From Bryobacterales bacterium (GTDB lineage: Bacteria; Acidobacteriota; Terriglobia; Bryobacterales; Bryobacteraceae), in NCBI GenBank assembly GCA_009697505.1, contig SHUD01000010.1:1-59627 (forward strand): a DNA stretch of 59,627 bases, read 5' to 3'. Under the pieces are notes generated by a model, which saw nothing but the letters and a program-made list of their open reading frames with translations, had not been told where the DNA came from and made no database searches. Made by a program: the position numbers and the translations under genes. Every line of letters starts with the position of its first letter. The stretch's first letter is position 1. Positions 17,593 to 26,211 of this stretch are shown here, piece by piece.

Positions 17593-18180
17593 TTGCGCTC
17601 TAAGATTCTCTTCCCTGCCGCGGTTATGCTGGCGTTTTGCGGCGCGGCATACGCACAAGTTTTCGTGGCAGGACTGGCGGGCACAGCCGCGCTTTCCGGG
17701 GCGTCCGTAATCCGCGCTGCACCGCCCACGGCCGCCAACTATGACCCCAAGGTTGGACTGGCGGCCAACATCGCCGTGGGCTATCACTTCAACGATTGGG
17801 TGAGTGCACAGGCGGGCTATATTTGGAACCGCAATCTCCTGATCACCAGCCAGTTGGCGGGAACTGTCTTTTCGCAATCCGAAACCACACACACCCAGAC
17901 CGCCGCCGCTTTCGATGCCATGCTTTACTTTCGTCCGCGCCCAAGCCGCCTTCGGCCGTATCTTTCCGCGGGCCTGGGAGTGGTAAACGTGCTGGATGAA
18001 TATACGGCCGGACTTCGCGTTGCGGTAGGCATCGACGTTTCACTGGGCAAGGGCTGGGGCTTGCGTTATAGCTTTAGTGAAATGGTATCGGCGAACCCCT
18101 TTGCCACGGCGCTCCGTCCACCTGCGGCAGGGAAGCTGATGAACTTCCAAAACCTGTTTGGCGTGATGAAAACGTTTTAA
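17593..18180 (+). CDS. Outer-membrane beta-barrel protein with TTG start
   Basis: A 195-residue protein. The TTG at 17593 gives a basic n-region (RSK) and a good signal peptide ending AYAQ; the next ATG (17626) would cut into it. Strand-like repeats follow, for example GLAANIAVGYHF, VSAQAGYIWN and PYLSAGLGVVNV, and the protein ends MNFQNLFGVMKTF. It is a small OmpA/OprF-type barrel. It lies next to an ECF sigma/anti-sigma pair on the opposite strand and may belong to its regulon. The function is unknown. Confidence 0.7.
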   Translation: MRSKILFPAAVMLAFCGAAYAQVFVAGLAGTAALSGASVIRAAPPTAANYDPKVGLAANIAVGYHFNDWVSAQAGYIWNRNLLITSQLAGTVFSQSETTHTQTAAAFDAMLYFRPRPSRLRPYLSAGLGVVNVLDEYTAGLRVAVGIDVSLGKGWGLRYSFSEMVSANPFATALRPPAAGKLMNFQNLFGVMKTF

Positions 18181-18204
18181 AACTGGGTGCGCGGCCGGGG
18201 CAGC

Positions 18205-18543
18205 CTAATGCCCGCAGAACTTCGCATACGGGCAGCCCGGCCAGAATATGGGCGCCTGCTCCACCCGTTCCCCCAAAATGCGGGCATGGCAAACAGCGCA
18301 GGGATTGCGCGATTGCAGATCATCGCTAGGAAGCGCGGCCACTACGGTTTCAAAAATGCACAGTCTTTCTCCGGCAGCCCTGCTTTCAGACAGCACACGG
18401 AGCGCTCCTTGCTCTTGTTCGAGTTGAATCAGCTTCGAAAAGATTCGCGACTGCAGGCGCGAGGAAATATGCACCGGCGCCTCCGCTTCGGCCGCTTGCA
18501 GGATGGGCCGCACTTCGCCGTTATCGAAGTCGTCGTGCATCAT
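18205..18543 (-). CDS. Probable anti-sigma partner with C-terminal Cys/His cluster
   Basis: A 112-residue soluble protein whose ATG overlaps the sigma-factor stop by 4 bp, indicating translational coupling. The N-terminal half is a helical segment (HISSRLQSRIFSKLIQLEQEQGAL). The C-terminus holds NPCAVCHARI and then WPGCPYAKFCGH, giving four Cys and two His that could bind zinc or sense redox state. Classical zinc anti-sigma factors carry HxxxCxxC near the N-terminus and often a membrane helix; this one has neither. The role is therefore inferred from position. Confidence 0.65.
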   Translation of the reverse strand: MMHDDFDNGEVRPILQAAEAEAPVHISSRLQSRIFSKLIQLEQEQGALRVLSESRAAGERLCIFETVVAALPSDDLQSRNPCAVCHARILGERVEQAPIFWPGCPYAKFCGH

Positions 18544-19220
18544 GCCGTCTCCTCCCAGCGCGACTTAAACTTGGCTCGCGCACGCGCCAGTAGCCTCTCC
18601 ACCGCCTTTTCCGTTCTACCCGTGGCCGCCGCCATCTCCCGGGCCGTCCGGCCCTCCCAATACCGCCAGCGGAGCGCCGTGGCGTATTCGTAAGGAATCC
18701 CGGAGAGGATCTTGGCGGCACGCTCTTCCTGGCGGCTCTGTTCCAGGTTGGCGTCGAGGTTGACGGAGCTGGCAAGTAAGGGCGCGTCTTCGTCCTGCTC
18801 CAGGCTCTCCAAAGGAGCCGCCAGGGTTCGCCGGTAGTAATCTTCCACCTTGTTGCGCGCAATGCTCACGAGCCACGTCTGCAGCGACGCCTCACCCGAA
18901 TAGCCGGGCAGGCCCCGCCAGGCCGCCACGAACACATCCTGAACAATGTCGTCCACTAAATCGACTTTGGGAGTCAGTCTGCGCCAGACGTACCGGTGCA
19001 CCGCGTCCGCATGCAGCTCGATCAACCGCGCCGTGGCCTTACGGTCGCGTTTGAGGACCGCCGCCGCAAGCTCCAAGTCGGCATCGTGAATGCGGGAAAT
19101 AGATGGAGTCAAAGGGTTCGCTTTACCAGTATGTCGCGAACGTGCCTCCTTTCCCCCGGTAGGGCAGTGCAAGAACCTAAGGGGCCGCGGGGGATATTTC
19201 GTCCGGAACCGACTCATCAA
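18540..19220 (-). CDS. ECF-family RNA polymerase sigma factor
   Basis: A sigma-70 region 2 (VDDIVQDVFVAAWRGLPGYSGEASLQTWLVSIARNKVEDYYRR) and a region 4 helix-turn-helix (LRWRYWEGRTAREMAAATGRTEKAVERLLARARAKF) are both complete. The annotated N-terminus is about 45 residues longer than usual. A start nearer HDADLELAAAVLKRD is likely, but no ATG is available there: AGGAGG occurs near 19145 and a TTG near 19110 is the best alternative. It is followed in overlap by the putative anti-sigma gene, and beta-barrel genes lie on both sides. Confidence 0.9.
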   Translation of the reverse strand: MMSRFRTKYPPRPLRFLHCPTGGKEARSRHTGKANPLTPSISRIHDADLELAAAVLKRDRKATARLIELHADAVHRYVWRRLTPKVDLVDDIVQDVFVAAWRGLPGYSGEASLQTWLVSIARNKVEDYYRRTLAAPLESLEQDEDAPLLASSVNLDANLEQSRQEERAAKILSGIPYEYATALRWRYWEGRTAREMAAATGRTEKAVERLLARARAKFKSRWEETA

Positions 19221-19240
19221 ATACGACTTCTCGCCACAGC

Positions 19241-19846
19241 ATGTTGGGGATTTTGATGACCGCGGTTGCCTTACCCGAATTGCTCGCGCAAAGCACGGAA
19301 CCGCCGAAGCACGAGATTGGCCTGACGCTGGGCCGCCTGCTCAGCCAGGACCGCGCGTCCGGCACAACAAAGTTTACGCTGGGCTCGGGAACCGCGCTGC
19401 AGGCGAACTATTGATATCGCCTGGTATCTGGGTCGAATATCGCGATTTACGGCGAGGTACACATGCTGGCCAATCCGCAACGGGCCGTCACTTCGACCAA
19501 CCTGGGACTCACGAAAGACGTCGCCAGCTTGTTTGTGACCCCCGGCCTGCGCGTGAAATTCTTTCCGCGTGGCCGGATTGCTCCGTATTTCGCGGCTGGC
19601 GGGGGATGGGCTTTGTTTGAAAACAGCACGAAAACTCTAGCCGGGGCCGCCAATCCCGCGCCGCGCACGGCCAGCCACGGCGTTTTCGATTTCGGGGGTG
19701 GCGTCGATGTGAAGTTCTGGAAGTTTATCGGTCTCCGGGCAGAGATTCGCGATTTCTACTCAGGCAACCCGTCGTATAACGTGCCCCTGAACCGGAGCCA
19801 GCATAATGTAGTTGCCGGGGGCGGCTTCGTTCTCCGCTTCCGTTAA
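19241..19846 (+). pseudogene. Outer-membrane beta-barrel gene interrupted by one in-frame TGA
   Basis: Reading from the ATG at 19241 gives a hydrophobic leader (ILMTAVALPELLAQ), then HEIGLTLGRLLSQDR and FTLGSGTALQANY. A TGA stop follows at 19412-19414. The same frame continues directly as YRLVSGSNIAIYGEVH and runs through GGGWALFEN and FDFGGGVDVKFWKF to a typical terminal strand GGGFVLRFR at 19846. Changing TGA to GGA or CGA would give an intact barrel of about 201 residues. The downstream ORF from ATG 19463 (127 residues) is only the C-terminal part. This is a nonsense mutation or base-call error; no reason to suspect selenocysteine was found. Confidence 0.7.
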
Positions 19847-19867
19847 GGGCCCCTGGACTTGGGAAAC

Positions 19868-20467
19868 ATGAGGAATATCAGGCTAGGCGCGGTGCTACTG
19901 GCGTGTTCGTTTTGCGCGGGCGGTGAGTCCTTCGTTTTGAAACCCTCGGAAACTGCACGAATGGAGATTACGGTTGAGAAAACTGGACTCCTCAGCGGCA
20001 AGAAACATCTGTTTGTTTTTGAGCAGTGGAGCGGAACGCTACAGTTCCCCCCTGGCAAGCCGGAAGAGGCCGTCGTGAATCTGTCCATCCAGACGAACAG
20101 TATCCGCTGCCTTGATACATGGGTTAGCGCGAAGGATCTGCGCAAGATCGAAGAAACCGCTCTCAAGGATATGCTTGCCGCAGACCGTTTTCTTCAGATT
20201 ACGTTTCGCTCTGATCTTGTCCGCAAATCGGAAGGCGGTGATCATCAGGTCCGAGGCCTTCTCGCGATTCGAGGCCTCGCCAAGCCGGTATCGGTGTCGG
20301 TCACGATGAAGCCGGACGCGGGCGAGTCCATACGCTTTGACGGCAATGCAAGCGTACGCCTTTCAGATTACGGATTGAAGCCACCCTCCGCGATACTTGG
20401 CGCCATCGGCACAAAAAACGAAATGCTGTTGCGATTTACCGTGGTGGCCACGCCCGTGCCCGACTAG
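19868..20467 (+). CDS. YceI-family periplasmic lipocalin-like protein
   Basis: A 199-residue protein with a signal peptide (about 1-18) and the YceI pattern. That pattern consists of an N-terminal strand ARMEITVEKTGLLSGKKHLFVFEQWSGTL, the central NSIRCLDTWVSAKDL...MLAADRFLQITFRSD, and RGLLAIRGLAKPVSVSVTM. The fold is a beta-barrel that binds polyisoprenoids or amphiphiles in characterised members. The TTG at 19859 is in frame, but the ATG at 19868 is the better start. It lies 21 bp after the broken barrel gene on the same strand. Confidence 0.85.
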   Translation: MRNIRLGAVLLACSFCAGGESFVLKPSETARMEITVEKTGLLSGKKHLFVFEQWSGTLQFPPGKPEEAVVNLSIQTNSIRCLDTWVSAKDLRKIEETALKDMLAADRFLQITFRSDLVRKSEGGDHQVRGLLAIRGLAKPVSVSVTMKPDAGESIRFDGNASVRLSDYGLKPPSAILGAIGTKNEMLLRFTVVATPVPD

Positions 20468-21020
20468 GAAGTTCGCATCTCCTGGGGATCGGCATGTGAT
20501 GGATTGAATACAGTTCAGCCGATAAAGGAGCGCTAAAGCTATCACATGGTCGTTCGGCAGCTTATTGCTCGCACTGCGGACCGCAATCAGCCCCCGTCGG
20601 CCATACAAGCATCTTGAACGCGTCGCTGAACGTCTTCAGCAACGTCTTCAGCAACGTCTTCAGCAATGATGCGAAAGGTACACGTAAAGACCTCCCGGCA
20701 TTAGGCGAGGAAGTCAGACGCCAGGCGACGGAAATACAAGCGGCGATAGGCAACCCCCACGACACTGCTGAATTTACCGCGCTATTCAACGCGATCCCCA
20801 AAGAGCAGCACATCAATGAGATTCATACGCAAGAAACAAATGCGGCGAGTAAAGGCGTAAACCAGCCATGGACCTACGGCTCCGCGGGGCGTGCCACTTC
20901 CGGGAGCCCCCGGTAACCTTTGCGATACGAGCGTGGAGTATCGCGTAACGCGCCGTGCGACATTTACCGGCTACTGCGGGTCTTCAGCCGTCACGGGTGA
21001 GCAGTGCCGCGTTCCTCGGG
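20468..21020. other. 553-bp region without a convincing gene
   Basis: An open frame at 20614-20916 (TTG start) encodes 100 residues with no recognisable domain, and its N-terminus is simply the translation of a 12-bp tandem repeat. Composition is less GC-rich than the flanks. I see no RNA gene or clear terminator. It could be decayed coding DNA. Confidence 0.4.
20629..20664. repeat. 12-bp tandem repeat, three perfect copies
   Basis: AACGTCTTCAGC is repeated three times without mismatch and is followed by a degenerate start of a fourth copy. The unit is a multiple of three, so frames are preserved. Confidence 0.85.
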
Positions 21021-22283
21021 CTATCTCTTGGCCGACATCGGCCACACGACTCCCTGATCCATCTTGGGAACCGCCGCGATGCCCTTGTAGTCGAACTTCT
21101 GCACGCGCTGGCCGCGATAGGTTTCCGTCGTGAAGATGTTGCCCTTGGAGTCCGTGGCGATGCTGTGCACGGCGTAGAAGGAACCCGGCTGGCGTCCGCC
21201 GTCGCCGAACGTGGTCAGCGTTTCCAGCGTATCGCGCAGCAGGATGTGGATCTTCATGTTGGATCCGTCGGCGACATACAGGTACTTCTGTTGGGGGTCC
21301 TTGGAGAACGCGATGTCGAAGGTGGAACCGTCGCCCAGCGTGTTCTTCTTGACGATCATCTCCTTCACGTAGGTGCCGTCTTTCTTGAATACCTGGATGC
21401 GGTCGTTAGCGCGGTCGCACACATACAGCAGACCGTCGTTGGAGAGCTCGGCGCAATGCACCGGGTTGCGGAACTGCTGCGCCAGCGGGGCGTTGGGATC
21501 GTACTTGGGAAGCTGCACGTCATCGGGCTTGTGGCCATAGGCGCCCCAGTGCCGCTTGTACTTGCCGCTATCGGCGTCATATACAACCACGCGATGGTTG
21601 CCATAGCCATCGGCGACAATCAATTCATTGGCGGCTTTGTCGACCATCAGTTTGGCGGGCCCCTTGAGGTTCTCCGGATCGTTGCTGCCCTTGCTCATGC
21701 CGGGCTTGCCGATCTGCATCAGGAACTTGCCCGACTGCGTGAACTTCAGCACCATGTTGTCGGCAAAATAACCCATGCCCATGCTCTCGTCCTGCTTCGG
21801 ACCATGCTTGGCGCTGTCCGGCACGACCGTACCCTTGGGGGCCGTGCCGCGGCCGTTGCCGCCGATCCACACGTTACCCTTGTAGTCGACCGTGATGCCG
21901 TGGTTGCGCAGCGGCCAGTTGTAGCCTTGTCCCGGTCCGCCCCAGCTCGCCAGCATGTTGCCGTCTTCGTCGAACTCCAGAACCGGAGGAGCAGCGGCAC
22001 AGCATTCCGTTTCCTTGCGGTCCAAGTAAGTTTCCTTTGGTTCGAGCGCCGCGGAGCTGTGAACGATCCAAATATGATCCTGCGCGTCCACATTGACGCC
22101 GATCACGTTGCCTAATACCCAATGGTTGGGCAGCGGCTTGGGCCACATCGGGTTCACTTCAAACTTGGGCGCCTGCACGGCGGCGGCTTCCACCACGGCC
22201 CTCTTTTCGAGAACGATGGAGCCAATCCCCAGCGCCGCGGCCACGGCGGCAAAACCTAACCCTACTTTCAAACGAGTTTGCAT
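21021..22283 (-). CDS. Secreted NHL-repeat six-bladed propeller protein
   Basis: A 420-residue protein with an N-terminal signal anchor (about residues 8-25). NHL-type blades follow: HGITVDYKGNVWIGGNG, LMVDKAANELIVADGYGNHRVVVYD, NDGLLYVCDRANDRIQVF, YLYVADGSNMKIHIL and HSIATDSKGNIFTTETYRGQRVQKF. An odd ETECCAAAPP insertion sits before the first clear blade. AAGGAG directly abuts the first ATG (22292) but is correctly spaced for the ATG at 22283, so I use the latter. The family includes binding and lactonase or lyase-like proteins; no catalytic assignment is possible. It is divergent from hupE. Confidence 0.85.
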   Translation of the reverse strand: MQTRLKVGLGFAAVAAALGIGSIVLEKRAVVEAAAVQAPKFEVNPMWPKPLPNHWVLGNVIGVNVDAQDHIWIVHSSAALEPKETYLDRKETECCAAAPPVLEFDEDGNMLASWGGPGQGYNWPLRNHGITVDYKGNVWIGGNGRGTAPKGTVVPDSAKHGPKQDESMGMGYFADNMVLKFTQSGKFLMQIGKPGMSKGSNDPENLKGPAKLMVDKAANELIVADGYGNHRVVVYDADSGKYKRHWGAYGHKPDDVQLPKYDPNAPLAQQFRNPVHCAELSNDGLLYVCDRANDRIQVFKKDGTYVKEMIVKKNTLGDGSTFDIAFSKDPQQKYLYVADGSNMKIHILLRDTLETLTTFGDGGRQPGSFYAVHSIATDSKGNIFTTETYRGQRVQKFDYKGIAAVPKMDQGVVWPMSAKR

Positions 22284-22380
22284 GTCACCCATTCTCCTTA
22301 AGAGAAGTCTCTCAAAACGGATCTATGCTACTATACTCGATTTGAACGGCAAATAGTTGCCGGCCACAATTTTCCCAGCC

Positions 22381-23709
22381 ATGCGCCGCCTACTCGCGAA
22401 CCTGGTGATTCCGGCCCTGCTCGTGGTTTTCCCCAGCGCCGCCCCCGCTCACGACATCCCCAACGACGTGACCATTCAGATGCTGCTGAGGCCGTCCGGC
22501 GAGCGGCTCCATCTGTTGGTTCGCGTTCCGCTCAAGGCCATCCGCGACGTCGATTTTCCCTCGCGCCCCGGCAAGGGGTTTCTGGATTTGGACAAGACCG
22601 CCCCCCTTTTACCGGACGCCGCGCGGCTGTGGCTCTCCGATTTCCTCCATATGTACGAGGGCGATACGCGCCTGCCCAAACCCCACGTGCTGGCGACGCA
22701 GTTGTCGCTGCAGTCCGATAAGTCCTTTGCATCGTATGACGAAGCGGTGGCGCATGTGAACGGGCCCAAGCTCGGCACCGACGTCTTCTGGGACCAGGTC
22801 TTGTTTGACGTTCTTTTTGAGTACCCCATCCAGTCCGACCGTTCGTATTTTTCGATTCAGCCCGGCGGCCTCGCCCACCTCGCGCGGCATGTGGTGACCG
22901 CCATGCGGTTTCTGCCACCTAACGGCGCGGTGCGGGCATTTCAGTTTGACAGCGATCCGGGACTCATCCGGCTGGACCCGCACTGGTATCAGGCGGCCGC
23001 CAGGTTTGTGCGCGGCGGATTCGACCACATTTTGGATGGCACCGACCACCTGTTGTTCCTGCTCTGCCTGGTGATCCCGCTGCGCCGCTTGCGGGCCCTG
23101 ATTCCGGTGGTGACCGCGTTCACCGTGGCGCATTCGATTACGCTGATCGCTTCGGCCTATAACCTGGCCCCGGACGCGTTGTGGTTTCCCCCCCTTATCG
23201 AAACTCTGATCGCGGTGTCCATCGCGTACATGGCATTGGAGAACATCGCCGGAGGCGTCACCCTGGGGCACCGCTGGATGATCGCTTTCGGATTCGGACT
23301 GGTGCACGGGTTCGGTTTCTCCTTCGCACTGCGCCAGACGCTGCAATTCGCCGGCGACCACATGCTGACCTCACTGCTCTCGTTCAATGTCGGCGTGGAG
23401 CTGGGGCAGTTGCTGGTGCTGATTCTTCTGATTCCCGCGCTGGAGTTGCTGTTCCGTTTCGCGGTAGCCGAACGCATGGGAACCATCATTCTGTCGGCTC
23501 TGGTCGCGCACGTTTCCTGGCACTGGATGGCGGAGCGCTGGGAGGTGCTGAGCCAGTATCACCTTCAGTGGCCGTCCTTCGATGCCGCGCTGTGGGCAGG
23601 GGTCTTGCGCTGGCTCATGTTGGCGGTGATCGCGGTTGGTATTTTCTGGTTCATTTCGGCGCTGATTCGGGAGCGCGGCGCGCGGCCCGGCGCTGCCTCC
23701 GAACAATAG
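22381..23709 (+). CDS. HupE/UreJ-family membrane protein
   Basis: A 442-residue protein. A signal peptide ending PAHD leads to an extracytoplasmic domain (about residues 28-215). A membrane domain of about six helices follows, opening with the family motif GFDHILDGTDHLLFLLCLV and continuing VTAFTVAHSITLIAS and GFGLVHGFGFSFAL. His and Asp residues in these helices are conserved in HupE/UreJ metal (nickel) permeases. Long acidobacterial members like this have no proven substrate. The ATG at 22381 is preferred over an upstream TTG (22357) because it begins the signal peptide with basic residues. Confidence 0.85.
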   Translation: MRRLLANLVIPALLVVFPSAAPAHDIPNDVTIQMLLRPSGERLHLLVRVPLKAIRDVDFPSRPGKGFLDLDKTAPLLPDAARLWLSDFLHMYEGDTRLPKPHVLATQLSLQSDKSFASYDEAVAHVNGPKLGTDVFWDQVLFDVLFEYPIQSDRSYFSIQPGGLAHLARHVVTAMRFLPPNGAVRAFQFDSDPGLIRLDPHWYQAAARFVRGGFDHILDGTDHLLFLLCLVIPLRRLRALIPVVTAFTVAHSITLIASAYNLAPDALWFPPLIETLIAVSIAYMALENIAGGVTLGHRWMIAFGFGLVHGFGFSFALRQTLQFAGDHMLTSLLSFNVGVELGQLLVLILLIPALELLFRFAVAERMGTIILSALVAHVSWHWMAERWEVLSQYHLQWPSFDAALWAGVLRWLMLAVIAVGIFWFISALIRERGARPGAASEQ

Positions 23710-23766
23710 CCTCCGTTACGTACAAGTCCCAGTGGACCTGTAGTTTACGTGCCGGTCCTTAGGCGG

Positions 23767-23795
23767 TTGACACCCCCCATGTGGAATGCTAAATT
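23767..23795 (+). promoter_or_regulatory. Sigma-70-type promoter of the first DUF1592 operon
   Basis: TTGACA at 23767-23772, a 17-bp spacer and TAAATT at 23790-23795 lie about 70 bp upstream of the DUF1592 start. This is the best consensus promoter in the window. Confidence 0.55.
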
Positions 23796-23865
23796 GACTA
23801 TGCCTTTTAGACTTGCCGGGGTGTGCCCAGCGGTCCAGGAGTGGTGTCCGAATTGAGGGAGGACC

Positions 23866-26211
23866 ATGGCGTTGCGGCGGATGTTCCAGTTTTTTGCGGT
23901 GGCCACGGCGTTTTCGTGCGTCATGGTGAGCGGGCAACCCCCCGCTGCGTCAAAAAGTTCCCCCAGCGCGGTGGTTAATCAATATTGCGTCAGTTGCCAC
24001 AACCAGAAGACCAAGATAGCGGGGCTCGCGCTGGATACGATCCTCGCCGATAGCGTCACCCAACACCCGCAGGAATGGGAAAAAGTCATACGGAAATTGC
24101 GCGGTCATTACATGCCGCCGCCGGGAATGCCGCGTCCGGATGATCCGACCTACACTGCTGTTGTTTCGTCGCTGGTGAACACATTAGATAGCGCCGCCGC
24201 GGCCAAACCGAATCCGGGCCGGACTGATGCCGTCCGCCGCCTGACCCGCACGGAATACCGCAACGCGATTCGCGATCTGCTGGCCATCGATGTGGATGTT
24301 ACGAACATGCTGCCGGCGGATGAATCCAGCAACGGCTTTGACAACATCACGGTTGGCGATATGCCGCCAACGCTTCTGGAAAGATATCTGGGGGCTTCCG
24401 AAAAAATCAGCCGGCTGGCCATGGGCGCGCCGATGAAGACCCCGGGCGGCGACACCATCGTGCTGCCGGCCGATCTCACGCAGGAAAAACACATGGACGG
24501 CCTTCCGGTGGGCACGCGCGGCGGCGCGGCGATTCCCTACACGTTCCCGCTGGATGGCGAGTATGAAATTCAGATCCGGCTGGCGCGCGATGGCGGCGAA
24601 CGCATTCCCGGCCTGCGCGATCCGGAAGACGTGGAACTGCTCCTCGACAAACAGCGAATAAAAGTGTTCACTCTGCAACCCCCGCCACCGGGTGAGCAGG
24701 ACCTGCACGCGGTCGACGCGGGCCTGGTGCTGCGGTTGCCGGTGACCGCGGGCCCGCACGTGATCGGCGTGACCTTCCCGCGGAAGCCCTGGGCTCTGCT
24801 CGGCACCGAGCGCAAGCCGTATCAGGCGCACTTCAACATGGACCGCCATCCGCGCGTGCAGGTCGGCATCTACTCGATCACCATCAACGGGCCTTACAAC
24901 GCCAAGGGCGCCGGCGACACACCCAGCCGCCATCGGATCTTGGTCTGCAAACCCAGCAAGGCTTCCGAGGAAGACGGCTGCGCGAAGAAAATTGTGGAAG
25001 CTCTCGCCCGCCGCGCTTACCGCAGGCCCGTGATCGACGCCGATTTGCGGGCGCCTTTGAAGTTTTACAGCGAGACCAAGAAAGAAAAGGGATTCGAAGC
25101 GGGCCTCGAGATCGCCTTGTCGGCGATCCTGGTGAGCCCCGAATTCATCTTCCGCGTAGAAGCCGATCCGCCAAATGCGGCGCCGGGAACGGCCTACAAG
25201 ATCAGCGATCTGGAATTCGCCTCGCGGCTTTCTTTCTTCCTGTGGAGCAGCCTTCCCGATGACGAACTGCTGGAGGCCGCCGCGAGCGGCAAGTTAAGAA
25301 CCCCCACGGTGTTGGAAAAACAGGTGCGCCGCATGCTCGCCGACGAGCGCTCGCGCGCCCTGGTGAATAATTTCGCCGAGCAGTGGCTGTACTTGCGCAA
25401 CGTGGCTTCCACCACGCCGGACAACCGCATGTTCCCGGACTTCGACGACAATCTCCGCCAGGCTTTCCGTACGGAGACCGAGATGTTTTTCGAAAGCATC
25501 ATGCGCGAAGACCGCGGCATACCGGACATGCTGAGCGCCAAGTACACGTTCATGAATGAACGCCTGGCCAAGCACTATGGTGTTCCCAATGTTTACGGCG
25601 ACCGGTTCCGCAAAGTAGAAGTGGGAGGGCGGGGCGGCTTGCTGCGCCAGGGCAGCGTGCTGATTGTGACCGCCTACGCGACGCGCACCTCGCCGGTGAT
25701 TCGCGGCAAATGGGTTCTGGACAATATCCTGGGCGTTCCGCCGCCCCCGCCGCCGCCGTCCGTGCCGCCGTTGAAGGACAACCCAGCCGGGGAATCCAAG
25801 ACTCTTTCGGTTCGCGAAAGGCTCGCGCTGCATCGCGCCAATCAGCCCTGCGCGGGCTGCCATCGCTTAATGGACCCGGTGGGCTTTTCGCTCGAAAACT
25901 ACGACGCTGTCGGCCGCTGGCGCACCATCGAAGAGAATAAGCCGATCGATTCGACCGGCGCGCTTCCCGATGGCACCACGTTTCAGGGCGTGGACGGCTT
26001 ACAGAAAGCGCTGCTCGCCCGCTCGGATCAATTTGTGGCGCGGTTCACCGAGAAGCTGATGACCTACGCGCTGGGCCGCGGGGTGGAGTATTACGACGCA
26101 CCGGCGATCCGCAAGATCGTCGCCGATGCCAAGGCGAAGGAATTCAGATTCTCGTCGGTCGTCCTGGGAATTGCCAGCAGCACACCATTTCAAATGAGGA
26201 GAACCCAATGA
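23866..26211 (+). CDS. DUF1592-type (planctomycete cytochrome-like) secreted protein, operon A
   Basis: A 781-residue exported protein with a signal peptide (1-23) and an N-terminal heme site C41-V-S-C44-H45. The usual domain series for this family then follows: DUF1587 (RRLTRTEYRNAIRDLLAIDVDV), DUF1595, DUF1592 (SRLSFFLWSSLPDDELLEAA), DUF1588 (with a second CxxCH at residues 662-666 followed by MDPVGFSLENYDAVG) and DUF1585 at the C-terminus. Two possible c-type hemes suggest electron transfer or an oxidative role, but the family is uncharacterised. GAGGGAGG precedes the ATG. It overlaps the DUF1552 gene by 4 bp. It is paralogous to the protein at 31899-34370. Confidence 0.92.
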   Translation: MALRRMFQFFAVATAFSCVMVSGQPPAASKSSPSAVVNQYCVSCHNQKTKIAGLALDTILADSVTQHPQEWEKVIRKLRGHYMPPPGMPRPDDPTYTAVVSSLVNTLDSAAAAKPNPGRTDAVRRLTRTEYRNAIRDLLAIDVDVTNMLPADESSNGFDNITVGDMPPTLLERYLGASEKISRLAMGAPMKTPGGDTIVLPADLTQEKHMDGLPVGTRGGAAIPYTFPLDGEYEIQIRLARDGGERIPGLRDPEDVELLLDKQRIKVFTLQPPPPGEQDLHAVDAGLVLRLPVTAGPHVIGVTFPRKPWALLGTERKPYQAHFNMDRHPRVQVGIYSITINGPYNAKGAGDTPSRHRILVCKPSKASEEDGCAKKIVEALARRAYRRPVIDADLRAPLKFYSETKKEKGFEAGLEIALSAILVSPEFIFRVEADPPNAAPGTAYKISDLEFASRLSFFLWSSLPDDELLEAAASGKLRTPTVLEKQVRRMLADERSRALVNNFAEQWLYLRNVASTTPDNRMFPDFDDNLRQAFRTETEMFFESIMREDRGIPDMLSAKYTFMNERLAKHYGVPNVYGDRFRKVEVGGRGGLLRQGSVLIVTAYATRTSPVIRGKWVLDNILGVPPPPPPPSVPPLKDNPAGESKTLSVRERLALHRANQPCAGCHRLMDPVGFSLENYDAVGRWRTIEENKPIDSTGALPDGTTFQGVDGLQKALLARSDQFVARFTEKLMTYALGRGVEYYDAPAIRKIVADAKAKEFRFSSVVLGIASSTPFQMRRTQ

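Noticed and set aside
19412..19414. Selenocysteine at the TGA of the beta-barrel gene
   Set aside because: The codon sits in a barrel strand with no redox motif, and no SECIS-like hairpin follows it.
20629..20664. CRISPR-like array
   Set aside because: A 12-bp head-to-tail repeat without spacers is not a CRISPR, and no cas gene is present.
20614..20916. A 100-residue protein-coding gene
   Set aside because: TTG start, no domain, N-terminus made only of the tandem repeat, no ribosome binding site.
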